Shown here: one piece after another, positions 49,456-58,244 of the stretch
Layout: each line of letters opens with the position of its first letter
Position numbering within the stretch: position 1 is the first letter of the stretch
NCBI GenBank assembly: GCA_910577235.1
Contig: CAJTMX010000017.1
Coordinates: 1-64,000 of the forward strand
Length of the DNA: 64,000 bases
Direction: 5' to 3'
Source of the DNA: an uncultured Acetatifactor sp.
Lineage (GTDB): Bacteria > Bacillota > Clostridia > Lachnospirales > Lachnospiraceae
Program-made: the position numbers and the translations under genes
The notes under the pieces: generated by a model
What the model was told of the DNA's origin: nothing
Seen by the model: the letters and a program-made list of their open reading frames with translations, nothing else
The model's database searches: none

Positions 49456-52428
49456 ATGCCCAAAATCATTTTTACCTCCCGCTACCTGCGGGATGCGCCT
49501 CTGGCACAGCTGGAGAACTACGTCCGTTATGTCAGCACCCGCGAGGGCGTGGAGAAGGTGGAGGGGAGCAGGCAGAACCTCCCTGCCACAGCACAGCAGA
49601 AAGACCTGGCCCGCCAGATCGTCCGTGACATCCCGTCCGCAAAAGAGATGCTGGAGTATGCGGACTTTTTGCTGCGCCCCACCATGGGGAATGCATCGGA
49701 GTTTATCTCCTGTGCCCTGGAGCAGAACGTGGATCTCATCGGCAGCCGGGAGAACTATGTGGACTACATCGCAAACCGCCCCAGGGTGGAACGCCTGGGG
49801 GAGCACGGCCTGTTTACGGACGCAGGGAAAGCAGTGGTGTTAAAACAGGTGCAGGAGGAAGCGGCCGCGCACAAAGGCCCTGTCTGGACCCACGTCATCT
49901 CCCTGCGGCGGGAGGACGCCGCAAGGCTGGGCTATGACAGCGCCGCACAGTGGATGGCGCTGCTGCGTTCCAAGCGGGCCATGCTCTGCAGACACATGAA
50001 GATCGACAGCGCCAGCCTGCGCTGGTATGCCGCATTCCACAACGAGGGGCACCATCCCCATGTCCACCTGATGGTCTATTCCGCAAAGGACAATGACGGA
50101 TACCTGACGGAAAAATCCATCGAGGCCATGCGCTCGGAACTGGCCCACGATATCTTCCGGCAGGATTTCGCCCACATCTATGAAAACCAGAACCAGGCCC
50201 GCGCAGACCTGAAAAGAGGCGCTGCGGATGTGATGCAGGAGATGATGGATGCGCTGCGCCGCAGCACGGTGGCAAGCATGGAGATCGAGAAGATGATGGC
50301 GCGCCTTTCAGAGCGGCTGCAGAACACAGGCGGGAAAAAAGTGTACGGGTATCTTAAGTGGGATGTGAAGAATCTGGTGGACAGGATCGTGGATGAGCTG
50401 GCGAAGGAGGAAAAGGTGGATGCGCTGTACCGGGCATGGGGGAAATGGCAGGATGAGATACTGCTGGCTTACCGGAACAGCACACCGCCCCTGCCGCCGC
50501 TTTCCGCCCAGCCGCAGTTTAAGAGCCTGAAGAACATGGTGATCGCAGAGGCGGCCAGGCTGGGAAACGGCAGGTTTCTCTTTGAGGATGAGGCGTGGCA
50601 GGAGCAGGAAGAACGGGAAAGCCTGTTCCCGGACGGGGCGGAGCTGCCGGATGGGGATGGCAATGCCGGTCAGTTTCCGGAAGATGCCCCTGATTGGTTT
50701 CCGGAGGACGCCCATGAGCAGTTTCCGGGGAATGTCCCTGACTGGCCCATGGAGGATGCAGACAGAACGGAGGAATCTGGCGGCAGGGCAGAGGAAAGAG
50801 GATCACCGGGGGAGGATGGCGGCAGCCCGGTCTTTTATGCGGAGTGGACAAAGGACTACAAGCTGGCCAGGCAGTATCTCTACGGATCAGGAAATGCCGT
50901 GCAGGACTTTGCACAGGCCCGCGCCCTGTTTTGGCAGGAGGCGGAGGCGGGGAACGCCCTGGCGATGTATGACCTGGGCAGGATGTGTGCGGACGGCCTT
51001 GGACGGGATGCCGACCAGGATGCGGCGCAGGAATGGTACGCCAAAGCGCTGCAGGCTTTCCATGGGGCAGAAAAGGAGGCAAAGGAACGGAAACGCCCCT
51101 ACCTGCAATACCGCATCGGGAAAATGTATGCCGCCGGCCTTGGCGCCGGGCAGGACTATGGTACGGCGGCAGGCTGGCTGTCCCAGGCGGCAGCGGCAGG
51201 GCATAAGTATGCACAGTATTCCCTTGCGGGCTTATACCACCGGGGGCAGGGCGTGGCCCAGGATGACACGGAGGCATTCCGGCTTTACGGCTGCTCCGCG
51301 GAGCAGGGCAACCCATACGCAGATTTTGAACTGGCAAAAATGTACCGTGACGGGATCGGCACACAGAAGGACAGCAGCCAGGCGGAGATCTGTTTTCAAA
51401 ATGCGTTTTCCGGTTTCCTGCATCTGGAGGAAAAGAGCGGCGATGACAAGCTGCAGTACCGCCTGGGGCAGATGCTGCATACTGGCACAGGGACTGAAAA
51501 GGATGACGCTGCCGCCGCAGATTATTGGGAGCGGGCGGCAAAGCTGGGGAACGTCCACGCGCAGTATGCCCTGGGAAAGCTGTGGCTGGAAAACGGGAGC
51601 GGCAGTACGGCGCAGGCCGTCCGCTGGATCACAAAGGCGGCGGATGCAGGAAATGCCGCCGCCCAATATACCCTTGGAAAGCTCTGCCTGTCAGGGGAGA
51701 TTGTGGAGAAGGACGCTGCAAGGGCGGCGGAGCTGTTCACCTTATCGGCAGGACAGGGAAATGAGTATGCGGCATACCGGCTGGGGCGGCTGTACCTTTC
51801 CGGGGAGGATCTCCCCAGGGATGAGAGGGAGGCCGTCCGCTGGCTGACACTTTCCGCAGAAATGGGAAACCAATATGCGCAGTACACCCTTGGAAAGCTG
51901 TACCTGATCGGGGAGGATATTCCCAAAGACGTAGAAATATCCGTCCATTGGCTGGGGCAGTCCGCAGGGCAGGGAAACCAATACGCGCAGTATGCCCTGG
52001 GAAAGCTGTACCTTTCCGGGGAGGATATCCCAAAGGATGTGGAAAAAGCCGTCTGCTGGCTGGAGCAGTCCGCAGATCAGGGGAACCAATACGCACAGTA
52101 CGCCTTGGGGAAACTGTACCTCTGCGGAAAAGACATTCCCCGTGACAGGGAAAGAGCCGCCGTGTACCTGCAGGCCGCCGCAGAGCAGGGCAATATTTAT
52201 GCGGCATTCCTGCTGGAGCATATGGACTCTTTCCGGGACCCCGACCTGTTCCTGGCGGCAACCCGCCTGATGCACCGGCTGGAAAAGCTGTTCCGGGAGG
52301 ATGTGCAGAGGGCCGCAGGAGGCAGCCCGTTCCATATCGACCGGAAACGCCGCCACAGGCTCTCGGAGAAGAAACAGGCCCAGGGCCATAAGAGGGACGA
52401 CAGGGAGCCTGTGCAGCAGCAGATATGA
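49456..52428 (+). CDS. MobP-type relaxase with C-terminal SEL1 repeats
   Basis: A 990-aa protein. The N-terminal relaxase domain contains the histidine motif FHNEGHHPHVHLMVYS (about residues 192-207) and a candidate Tyr-rich N-terminal segment (YVRYVSTREGVEK, about 26). This fits the MobP3-like group of Firmicutes relaxases. It nicks oriT and stays bound to the DNA. From about residue 460 there are about a dozen SEL1/TPR-like repeats of 36 residues (A-A-x-x-G-N-x-x-A-Q-Y-x-L-G-x-L-Y). RBS GGAGGA five bases before ATG 49456. It ends in EPVQQQI, not a Met tail. Confidence 0.88.
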   Translation: MPKIIFTSRYLRDAPLAQLENYVRYVSTREGVEKVEGSRQNLPATAQQKDLARQIVRDIPSAKEMLEYADFLLRPTMGNASEFISCALEQNVDLIGSRENYVDYIANRPRVERLGEHGLFTDAGKAVVLKQVQEEAAAHKGPVWTHVISLRREDAARLGYDSAAQWMALLRSKRAMLCRHMKIDSASLRWYAAFHNEGHHPHVHLMVYSAKDNDGYLTEKSIEAMRSELAHDIFRQDFAHIYENQNQARADLKRGAADVMQEMMDALRRSTVASMEIEKMMARLSERLQNTGGKKVYGYLKWDVKNLVDRIVDELAKEEKVDALYRAWGKWQDEILLAYRNSTPPLPPLSAQPQFKSLKNMVIAEAARLGNGRFLFEDEAWQEQEERESLFPDGAELPDGDGNAGQFPEDAPDWFPEDAHEQFPGNVPDWPMEDADRTEESGGRAEERGSPGEDGGSPVFYAEWTKDYKLARQYLYGSGNAVQDFAQARALFWQEAEAGNALAMYDLGRMCADGLGRDADQDAAQEWYAKALQAFHGAEKEAKERKRPYLQYRIGKMYAAGLGAGQDYGTAAGWLSQAAAAGHKYAQYSLAGLYHRGQGVAQDDTEAFRLYGCSAEQGNPYADFELAKMYRDGIGTQKDSSQAEICFQNAFSGFLHLEEKSGDDKLQYRLGQMLHTGTGTEKDDAAAADYWERAAKLGNVHAQYALGKLWLENGSGSTAQAVRWITKAADAGNAAAQYTLGKLCLSGEIVEKDAARAAELFTLSAGQGNEYAAYRLGRLYLSGEDLPRDEREAVRWLTLSAEMGNQYAQYTLGKLYLIGEDIPKDVEISVHWLGQSAGQGNQYAQYALGKLYLSGEDIPKDVEKAVCWLEQSADQGNQYAQYALGKLYLCGKDIPRDRERAAVYLQAAAEQGNIYAAFLLEHMDSFRDPDLFLAATRLMHRLEKLFREDVQRAAGGSPFHIDRKRRHRLSEKKQAQGHKRDDREPVQQQI

Positions 52429-52494
52429 TTCCGTTGAACGGGAGGAATTTTTTACTGGAATGGATGCCCGCCAGAGAGGGCAGGAAGGAGAGGG

Positions 52495-53931
52495 ATGGCA
52501 GGATTTGTATATTTTACGGACGAGCAGAAACAGCGGGCCAACGAGGTGGACTTAGAGGACTTCCTCTCCAGGCGCGGGGAGAAGCTGCTGCGCTCCGGCA
52601 GGGAGAAAAGACTGGCCAGCGACCACAGCATCACGGTGCGGGGCAACCGCTGGTACGACCATGCGGCGGGGACCGGGGGCTGCGCCATCGACTTTGTGCA
52701 GATGCACTACAACAGCACGTTCCCGGAGGCCGTCACCCTGCTCCTTGGCGGGGAGCAGGGGCAGGCATACCGCGCCAGCGAGCCGGAGAGGGAAAAAGAG
52801 CCAAAGCCCTTTGCGCTGCCGGAGGCGAATGGGGACATGCGGCGGGCCTATGCCTACCTGACAAAAAGCCGCTGCCTGGACAGGGAGGTAGTCTCCGTTT
52901 TCTCCAGAAAAAAGATGATCTATGAGGACGCGAAATACCACAACGTGGTGTTTGTAGGATACGATGCGGAGGGAACCGCCCGCCACGCCCATAAGCGGGG
53001 GAGCCATACAAAGGGGGATGCGTTCAAGGGCAACGTGGACGGCAGCGACCCCAGGTACAGTTTCCGGCACCTGGGGAAAGGGAATGCCGTCTATGTGTTT
53101 GAGGCCCCCATCGACATGCTGTCCTTTATCACGCTGCACAAAAAAGGCTGGCAGGAGAACAGCTATGTGGCGTTAAACGGCATATCGGCACACGCCATGC
53201 TCCAGGCGCTGGAGGACAGCCCCCAGGCCGACACGGTCATCCTCTGCCTGGACCATGACCCCGCAGGCATAGAGAACAGCTTCCGCCTGGCGGACGCCGT
53301 AAAGGAGCGGCGACAGGATGTCCGTGTGAAACTGCTGCAGCCGGTCAACAAGGACTGGAACGAGGATCTGAAAGCGCAGAACGGGCTGGAGCCGATCCCG
53401 GCAAAGGAGCATCCGGGGATAACGGAGTGCAGGGCATGGTGCGGGACGCTTAAGGAAGCGGCGGAGAGCATCGATCCCAGGCATGCCACCCCGGAATCCC
53501 TGAGACGGTACCACTACGGGATCTACCAGACACTGCAGAAGGGGACCGGCCCGGAACAGCTGGAGGATGCCTTTGACGGGGACGGCCTGATCCTGGCGGG
53601 GATCGCGGTCAGGATCATGGAAAAGTACGGAAAGGAGCTGGGGCGGGACGCTGCGCCGGGACAGATCATCGACAACCTGTGCGCCAGGTACAGGCCCCAC
53701 AGGGACAAAGGGAACCTGAAATCCCGGCTTGCGGATATGCAGGCCGCCTTTGAAGGCGTGATGGGCTGCTTTTCGGGAACAGGGCCGGGGACGGAGGAAG
53801 AAAAGGAAACGCTGGTCAAAAAATGTGTGGGCCTTACGATGGAGTGCATCAGGGCCCATATTTTTGTGGCCGGGAAACAGCAGGCGCAGAAACAGGAGGG
53901 AGGGATAAAGCAGATATGCAGCCAGTCGTAA
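52495..53931 (+). CDS. TOPRIM primase-like protein (DUF3991 type)
   Basis: A 478-aa protein. The N-terminal part (HSITVRGNRWYDHAAGTGGC, AIDFVQ) is the DUF3991/CHC2-like region without a full zinc finger. The TOPRIM domain follows, with the conserved Glu in VYVFEAPIDML (about residue 203) and the DxD in LCLDHDPAG (about 251). The C-terminus is helical. It probably primes the complementary strand after transfer. RBS GGAAGGAGAG before ATG 52495. Confidence 0.82.
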   Translation: MAGFVYFTDEQKQRANEVDLEDFLSRRGEKLLRSGREKRLASDHSITVRGNRWYDHAAGTGGCAIDFVQMHYNSTFPEAVTLLLGGEQGQAYRASEPEREKEPKPFALPEANGDMRRAYAYLTKSRCLDREVVSVFSRKKMIYEDAKYHNVVFVGYDAEGTARHAHKRGSHTKGDAFKGNVDGSDPRYSFRHLGKGNAVYVFEAPIDMLSFITLHKKGWQENSYVALNGISAHAMLQALEDSPQADTVILCLDHDPAGIENSFRLADAVKERRQDVRVKLLQPVNKDWNEDLKAQNGLEPIPAKEHPGITECRAWCGTLKEAAESIDPRHATPESLRRYHYGIYQTLQKGTGPEQLEDAFDGDGLILAGIAVRIMEKYGKELGRDAAPGQIIDNLCARYRPHRDKGNLKSRLADMQAAFEGVMGCFSGTGPGTEEEKETLVKKCVGLTMECIRAHIFVAGKQQAQKQEGGIKQICSQS

Positions 53932-55769
53932 TGCTGATCTTGATTGGAGCGGGGATGTTCGCCGTCATCGGCGGCATCTCCCTGCTGGCCCATTACTATA
54001 CCTTAAACGGCATCAAATCCCGAACCGTGGGGGACGGCCAGCACGGCACGGCGAGGTTTGCCACGGAAAAGGAGATCCGGGAAACCTATGCCCATGTCCC
54101 CTACGAGCCGGAGAAATGGCGCAGGGGCGAGAGCCTGCCAGCAGTACAGGGGCTGGTGGTTGGCTGTAAAAAACACGGAGGCAGCGTGACAGCGTTAGTG
54201 GACGAGGGGGACATCCACTGCCTGATGATCGGCGCCGCAGGCGTGGGCAAGACCGCCAACTTTTTATACCCCAACATTGAATACGCCTGCGCGTCAGGGA
54301 TGAGTTTCGTGACCACGGACACCAAGGGCGACCTGTTCCGCAACTACGCGGGGATCGCAAAGGGACACTACGGCTACCGGGTATCCATCCTTGACCTGCG
54401 CAACCCCACCCGCTCGGACGGCGGCAACATCCTGACCATGGTGAACAAATACATGGATGAATACCTTGCGGACACAGGGAACCTGGCGGCCAAGGCCAGG
54501 GCGGAGAAGTATGCCAAGATCACGGCCAAGACCATCATCTGCTCGGACGGCGCGCAGGCCAGCAGCTACGGGCAGAACGCATTCTTTTATGACGCGGCGG
54601 AAGGGCTGCTGGCCTCGGTGATCCTGCTGATCGCAGAATACTGCCCACCGCAGAAGCGCCACATCGTCTCCGTGTTCAAGCTGCTCCAGGATCTGATGGC
54701 GCCCTCCCCGGTAAAGAACCGGAACCTGTTCCAGCTATTGATGGATAAGCTGCCCGCCGAGCATAAGGCCAGGTGGTTTGCGGGGGCGGCCTTAAACAGT
54801 GCGGAACAGGCTTTTGGCTCGGTGCTCTCCACCGCCATGAGCCGCCTGAACGCATTCCTGGACAGCGAGATGGAGCAGATCCTGTGCTTTGACAGCACCC
54901 TGGACACGGAAACTTTCTGCACCAGCAAGGCGGCAATCTTCATCGTGCTGCCGGAGGAGGACAACACAAAGTATTTCATGGTGTCCTTATTCCTCCAGCA
55001 GCTCTACCGGGAGATGCTCTCCATCGCGGACGAGCACGGAGGAAAGCTGCCGAACCGGGTCATGGTGTTTGCGGACGAGATCGGCACCATACCAAAGATC
55101 GAGTCCATGGAGATGATGTTCTCCGCAGGCCGTTCCAGGCGGATCAGTATGGTGCCCATCATCCAGAGCTTTGCACAGCTGCAGAAGAACTACGGGAAGG
55201 AAGGCTCCAGCATCATCACCGACAACTGCCAGGACATCCTCTTCGGCGGTTTTGCGCCCAACTCGGAGAGCGCGGACATCCTCTCCAAAGCCCTGGGGAA
55301 CAGGACGGTGCTGTCCGGCTCCATCTCCAGGGGGAAGAACGACCCCAGCCAGAGCCTGCAGATGATGGGGCGGCCGTTAATGTCGCCGGACGAATTAAAG
55401 ACGCTCCCCAAGGGGCACTTCATCCTTGCCAAGACCGGGTGCTGCCCCATGCAGACAAGGCTCCCCCTGTTCTTAAAGTGGGGGATCGTATTCGGGGAGG
55501 CTTATGAAGTGCCGGAGAGGGCGGCAAGGGAGGTGTCCTATGCGGACCGCTTTGAACTGGAGCAGGAGATCCTGCGCCGCCGTGACGATGACATGGACGA
55601 TGACGGTGACTTCCCGCCGTTTCCCGCTGCAAGGGCAGGAGGGCAGTCCCATGCCCCGGCGCCCCAGCCATCAGGCGCAGCCCATCCGGGCGGCCAGGGC
55701 CATACGCCGGCATTCCAGGAGAAGGAACACCCACGCCTGCCCAGGCGCATGCCCCTGCGGACAGATTAG
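53916..55769 (+). CDS. virD4: VirD4/TraG coupling protein
   Basis: A 617-aa protein with a membrane helix at the N-terminus (about residues 5-27), Walker A GAAGVGKT (about 108), TDTKGDL (about 129), the Walker B MVFADEIGTI (about 383) and the arginine-rich SRRISMVPIIQSFAQL motif. It links the relaxosome and any protein substrates to the T4SS. Only one membrane helix is visible. The C-terminal 80 residues are Pro/Gly-rich and disordered. The start overlaps the primase end; AGGAGGG lies 11 bases upstream. Confidence 0.92.
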   Translation: MQPVVMLILIGAGMFAVIGGISLLAHYYTLNGIKSRTVGDGQHGTARFATEKEIRETYAHVPYEPEKWRRGESLPAVQGLVVGCKKHGGSVTALVDEGDIHCLMIGAAGVGKTANFLYPNIEYACASGMSFVTTDTKGDLFRNYAGIAKGHYGYRVSILDLRNPTRSDGGNILTMVNKYMDEYLADTGNLAAKARAEKYAKITAKTIICSDGAQASSYGQNAFFYDAAEGLLASVILLIAEYCPPQKRHIVSVFKLLQDLMAPSPVKNRNLFQLLMDKLPAEHKARWFAGAALNSAEQAFGSVLSTAMSRLNAFLDSEMEQILCFDSTLDTETFCTSKAAIFIVLPEEDNTKYFMVSLFLQQLYREMLSIADEHGGKLPNRVMVFADEIGTIPKIESMEMMFSAGRSRRISMVPIIQSFAQLQKNYGKEGSSIITDNCQDILFGGFAPNSESADILSKALGNRTVLSGSISRGKNDPSQSLQMMGRPLMSPDELKTLPKGHFILAKTGCCPMQTRLPLFLKWGIVFGEAYEVPERAAREVSYADRFELEQEILRRRDDDMDDDGDFPPFPAARAGGQSHAPAPQPSGAAHPGGQGHTPAFQEKEHPRLPRRMPLRTD

Positions 55770-55778
55770 GGGGCGCCT

Positions 55779-56042
55779 ATGGGGTATTTTACGGAGATAT
55801 ATGCCCAGGAACTGCCACACCGCGCCAAGGCCGTGTATATGTACCTGAAGGACCGCAGCAACCAGGAGGGACAGTGCTACCCGGCCATCGGGACCATAGC
55901 CAGGGAGCTGCAGCTTTCCCGGCGGACGGTGGAGAGGGCGATAGACGACCTGGTGCGGGCAGGGCTGGTCACAAAGAAGCAGCGCTGGCGGGAGAACGGC
56001 GGGCGGAGCAGCCTGCTCTTTACGCTGAAAGGCAGGACCTAA
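55779..56042 (+). CDS. Helix-turn-helix protein
   Basis: An 87-aa protein with a winged-helix pattern (HRAKAVYMYLKDRSN, CYPAIGTIARELQLSRRTVE, RAIDDLVRAGLVTKK), as in replication-initiator N-termini and helix-turn-helix_36 proteins. It may regulate the operon or be a remnant of a replication gene. RBS AGGGGGCGCCT before ATG 55779. Confidence 0.75.
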   Translation: MGYFTEIYAQELPHRAKAVYMYLKDRSNQEGQCYPAIGTIARELQLSRRTVERAIDDLVRAGLVTKKQRWRENGGRSSLLFTLKGRT

Positions 56043-56073
56043 AAAGCATCCTGGTGACAGGCTGGGATTTTTT

Positions 56074-56119
56074 GAAAAAGAAACGCCGCCAAGGGGGGAG
56101 TGCGCCCTCCTGGCGGCGT
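56074..56119 (-). terminator. Terminator of the minus-strand regulator cassette
   Basis: ACGCCGCCA (56083-56091) pairs with TGGCGGCGT (56111-56119), with an inner GGGGGG/CCCTCC stem. Read on the minus strand the stem is followed by TTCTTTTTC, so it ends the XRE operon; on the plus strand there is no T run, though it could slow transcripts from the left. Confidence 0.7.
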
Positions 56120-56239
56120 AAGGGATATGACATGGTGACGTAAGCAGCGAAGGTATCACTCTAAGAAATATTTTACTGACAGAGAAAAAATATGATTTTA
56201 TGCTGATCAGAGGGGGCAGGATTCAAAATATGGGCGGGA

Positions 56240-56494
56240 TCAGCAGGGGTGGAAGAAATCGCCGTAATTGCACCCCAATATTCCCTGCAGGGCAACCAGC
56301 TGTTCGGTGGAAGGGTTACAGGCTCCCTGTTCGATCTTGCTGAGTGTGCTGGTGCTGATGGGGATGCCCTCCAGCTGCAGCTTTGCCACCAGGTCCATGT
56401 TCCGCAGGTGTTTCTGTTCCCGCAGACGGCGGATGTTATTGTTATAACCGATGATGGGAGAGCTGCCCTGTTTAATCCGTTCTGCTTTGTTCAT
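56240..56494 (-). CDS. XRE-family helix-turn-helix regulator
   Basis: An 84-aa protein with the XRE/Cro fold (IRRLREQKHLRNMDLVAKLQ, ISTSTLSKIEQGACNPSTEQ, LVALQGILGCNY), including the S-T-L-S-K-I-E recognition helix. It is the last gene of a three-gene minus-strand cassette and likely represses the promoter at its head. RBS GAGGAT seven bases before the ATG. Confidence 0.88.
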   Translation of the reverse strand: MNKAERIKQGSSPIIGYNNNIRRLREQKHLRNMDLVAKLQLEGIPISTSTLSKIEQGACNPSTEQLVALQGILGCNYGDFFHPC

Positions 56495-56503
56495 AGGGCA
56501 TCC

Positions 56504-57082
56504 TCAAAGGCTGATCCCGGACAGGCCAAGGAAATACTCCCGTTTACCAAGGATCTCTTTCTGCTGCTCTTCCGGCAGGCATCGGAACATGTCCTGATAG
56601 TCCAGGTCAGCCAGAGGGGTGCCTTTTGTGAGCGCAAGGAGCTGAAAGGAGTACCATTCGCCCCAGAGGTCGTTGAACAGGTCCCTGCCGGAAGTAAAGA
56701 TGCAGGTATCGTCAAAACCAAAAGGGTGTTTGTAATACTGCAGTTTCACAAAGCCGTACTGCCCGGCATCCAGCACCATGAGGTCAAGGCTGTACATTTC
56801 CGCAAAGGCATCGGCAACCCTGCGGCAGATGACTCGTTCCTCCTCCGTGATGCGCACGGCGTCTTTTTTCGCCTGTGTGCTGTTCACGATTTCCAGATGG
56901 GTGACTGCATCCTGCAAAAAGTCCAGTTTCAGGTCAATCTCCGCCTGGAAATTTGCGGTGGCGGCATACTGGAGAAGCTCCTGGGAACCCCAGCCGTTGA
57001 TGTCCCTGCATCGCCTGACAAGGCCGGAGAGAATCCTGCCCTGTTCAGGATCAAGGGTGTAGGAAAGGCTATAGGAGTCCAT
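56504..57082 (-). CDS. Cassette protein of unknown function (upstream of XRE gene)
   Basis: A 192-aa protein. It has a helical N-terminus (TLDPEQGRILSGLVRR), a middle FQAEIDLKLDFLQDAV and an end rich in aromatic residues (YGFVKLQYYKHPFGFDDTC). No domain is recognised. AAAGGAGG precedes ATG 57082; the ORF continues to 57196 without support. It overlaps the end of the gene before it and lies nine bases before the XRE gene. Confidence 0.6.
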   Translation of the reverse strand: MDSYSLSYTLDPEQGRILSGLVRRCRDINGWGSQELLQYAATANFQAEIDLKLDFLQDAVTHLEIVNSTQAKKDAVRITEEERVICRRVADAFAEMYSLDLMVLDAGQYGFVKLQYYKHPFGFDDTCIFTSGRDLFNDLWGEWYSFQLLALTKGTPLADLDYQDMFRCLPEEQQKEILGKREYFLGLSGISL

Positions 57083-57377
57083 GGCCGAGAACCTCCTTTC
57101 CGGATTGGGCAGGTGCAAGAAGCAGCTCCCGGCAGTCGGAGAATCCCTGCATGTATGCGAGCCTCCCAAAGCAGCTCCCGATGGCGACATGCGCACTCAC
57201 ACAGTCGTCGATCAACTGCCTGGTCTCTTTGGGGAGATGCAGGGCTTTCAGCTGGTCGATATATGGATCGACTGTACTGAGTGATGCATGATAGTCCTCG
57301 TCCTGTTCAGCAACACCGTTCATGATGCTGTTCATCCGCATCGACATCAGTTGGTACAATAAAGAATTTTTGTCCAT
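57069..57377 (-). CDS. Small cassette protein (DUF6809-like)
   Basis: A 102-aa helical protein (LLYQLMSMRMNSIM, LHLPKETRQLIDDCV, FGRLAYMQGFSDCRELL) that resembles DUF6809 proteins encoded with XRE regulators in clostridial ICEs. RBS GAGGAGCG before ATG 57377. It is the first gene of the minus-strand operon. Confidence 0.55.
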   Translation of the reverse strand: MDKNSLLYQLMSMRMNSIMNGVAEQDEDYHASLSTVDPYIDQLKALHLPKETRQLIDDCVSAHVAIGSCFGRLAYMQGFSDCRELLLAPAQSGKEVLGHGLL

Positions 57378-57686
57378 AAAGAACGCTCCTCGTGGTTGGT
57401 GTATGTTAACTCTAACACCAAATGAGTGCAATCCTAAAATATACTAAATTATTTGTTTTACTAAAGGTGTGATAGATTAAAAGATAATTTAAGATATGCC
57501 TTTCACTTTTGACTTGATTATTGGAATTACAATTGAATTAAAATGTATTATGCATATGAAAGATGATGGATGCAGAATGGCATACCAATAAACATAGGCC
57601 TTAAAAATCAAGAAAAAAATAAAAAAATTATAAAAATATTGTAATATTTGGAAGTTTTTCGGTAGTATATAAGTAGGAGGGATAAT
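57378..57686. other. AT-rich junction between ICE and right flank
   Basis: No gene is seen. The GC content drops sharply after about 57430, which I take as the element's right edge. No copy of the tRNA-Asn half is visible here. The last 30 bases hold the ribosome site GGAGG for the sigma factor gene. Confidence 0.5.
57403..57431 (-). promoter_or_regulatory. Promoter with operator-like repeat for the XRE cassette
   Basis: On the minus strand TTGCAC (57431-57426) and TAACAT (57408-57403) are 17 bases apart. The palindrome TGTTA-ACTC-TAACA (57404-57417) overlaps the -10 and the spacer, a natural place for self-repression by the XRE protein. Confidence 0.5.
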
Positions 57687-58244
57687 ATGGATGACAGTAA
57701 GATCATAGAATTATTTTTTTTAAGATCGGAACAAGCTGTAATAGAGCTTTCATCTAAATATGGCGAGATCTGCATAAAGATAGCCTTTAATATTTTAAAT
57801 AATTTGGAAGATGCGGAAGAATGTGTTAATGACACATATATGGGTACATGGAACAGTATTCCACCACAAAAACCGAATCCATTAAGTACATATGTTTGTA
57901 AAATCGCCAGAAATATAGCGCTAAAGAGATATCGATATAACACAGCAAAAAAAAGGAATAGTTTTTACGATATATCACTTTCTGAATTGGAAGATTGCAT
58001 TCCTTCTGCTGCGCAGAATACAGTTTCCAGCACGGAAGAAGATTTGACTGAGATTATTGAACATTTCTTAGATTCATTGGATAAGAAAAGCCGTATTATG
58101 TTTGTTAAAAGATATTGGTATGCTGAGTCTATAGCAGCAATAGCAACAGAATTTGATATGACAGAAAACCATGTGGCGGTAAGATTGTTGCGTACCAGAA
58201 ATAAAATGAAAACATATTTAGAAAAGAAAGGCGTCATAGTGTGA
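57687..58244 (+). CDS. ECF-type RNA polymerase sigma factor
   Basis: A 185-aa protein with region 2 (AFNILNNLEDAEECVNDTYMG, then YVCKIARNIALKRYR) and region 4 (RIMFVKRYWYAESIAAIATE, then VAVRLLRTRNKM). This is the sigma-70 extracytoplasmic-function type. Its stop overlaps the next gene by four bases, the usual link between an ECF sigma factor and its anti-sigma partner. It probably controls the secreted proteins downstream. RBS GGAGG. Confidence 0.9.
   Translation: MDDSKIIELFFLRSEQAVIELSSKYGEICIKIAFNILNNLEDAEECVNDTYMGTWNSIPPQKPNPLSTYVCKIARNIALKRYRYNTAKKRNSFYDISLSELEDCIPSAAQNTVSSTEEDLTEIIEHFLDSLDKKSRIMFVKRYWYAESIAAIATEFDMTENHVAVRLLRTRNKMKTYLEKKGVIV

Larger units (their letters stand above)
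6839..57431 (+). mobile_element. Large GC-rich integrative conjugative element with MobP-type relaxase and T4SS
   Basis: The block is consistently GC-rich and nearly all genes run on the plus strand. It holds a complete set for conjugation: relaxase, oriT-like region, ribbon-helix-helix accessory protein, primase, VirD4, VirB4, VirB6-like, PrgI (VirB3-like), a VirB2-like pilin candidate and a VirB1-like NlpC/P60 hydrolase. It also holds a Tad/Flp-type pilus locus and about 25 accessory genes. The left edge is inferred from the repeat with the tRNA-Asn downstream region and the right edge from the abrupt fall in GC after the XRE cassette. No integrase is encoded within these limits; the serine recombinase at 2789-4402 is outside. 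Whether it still excises cannot be told. Confidence 0.75.

Noticed and set aside
50582..51847. 421-aa second plus-strand frame inside the relaxase repeats
   Set aside because: It arises from the periodic SEL1 repeats read in another frame; Arg/Trp/Cys-heavy with no initiation site. Unlike the ORF within the methylase gene, it has no protein-like blocks.
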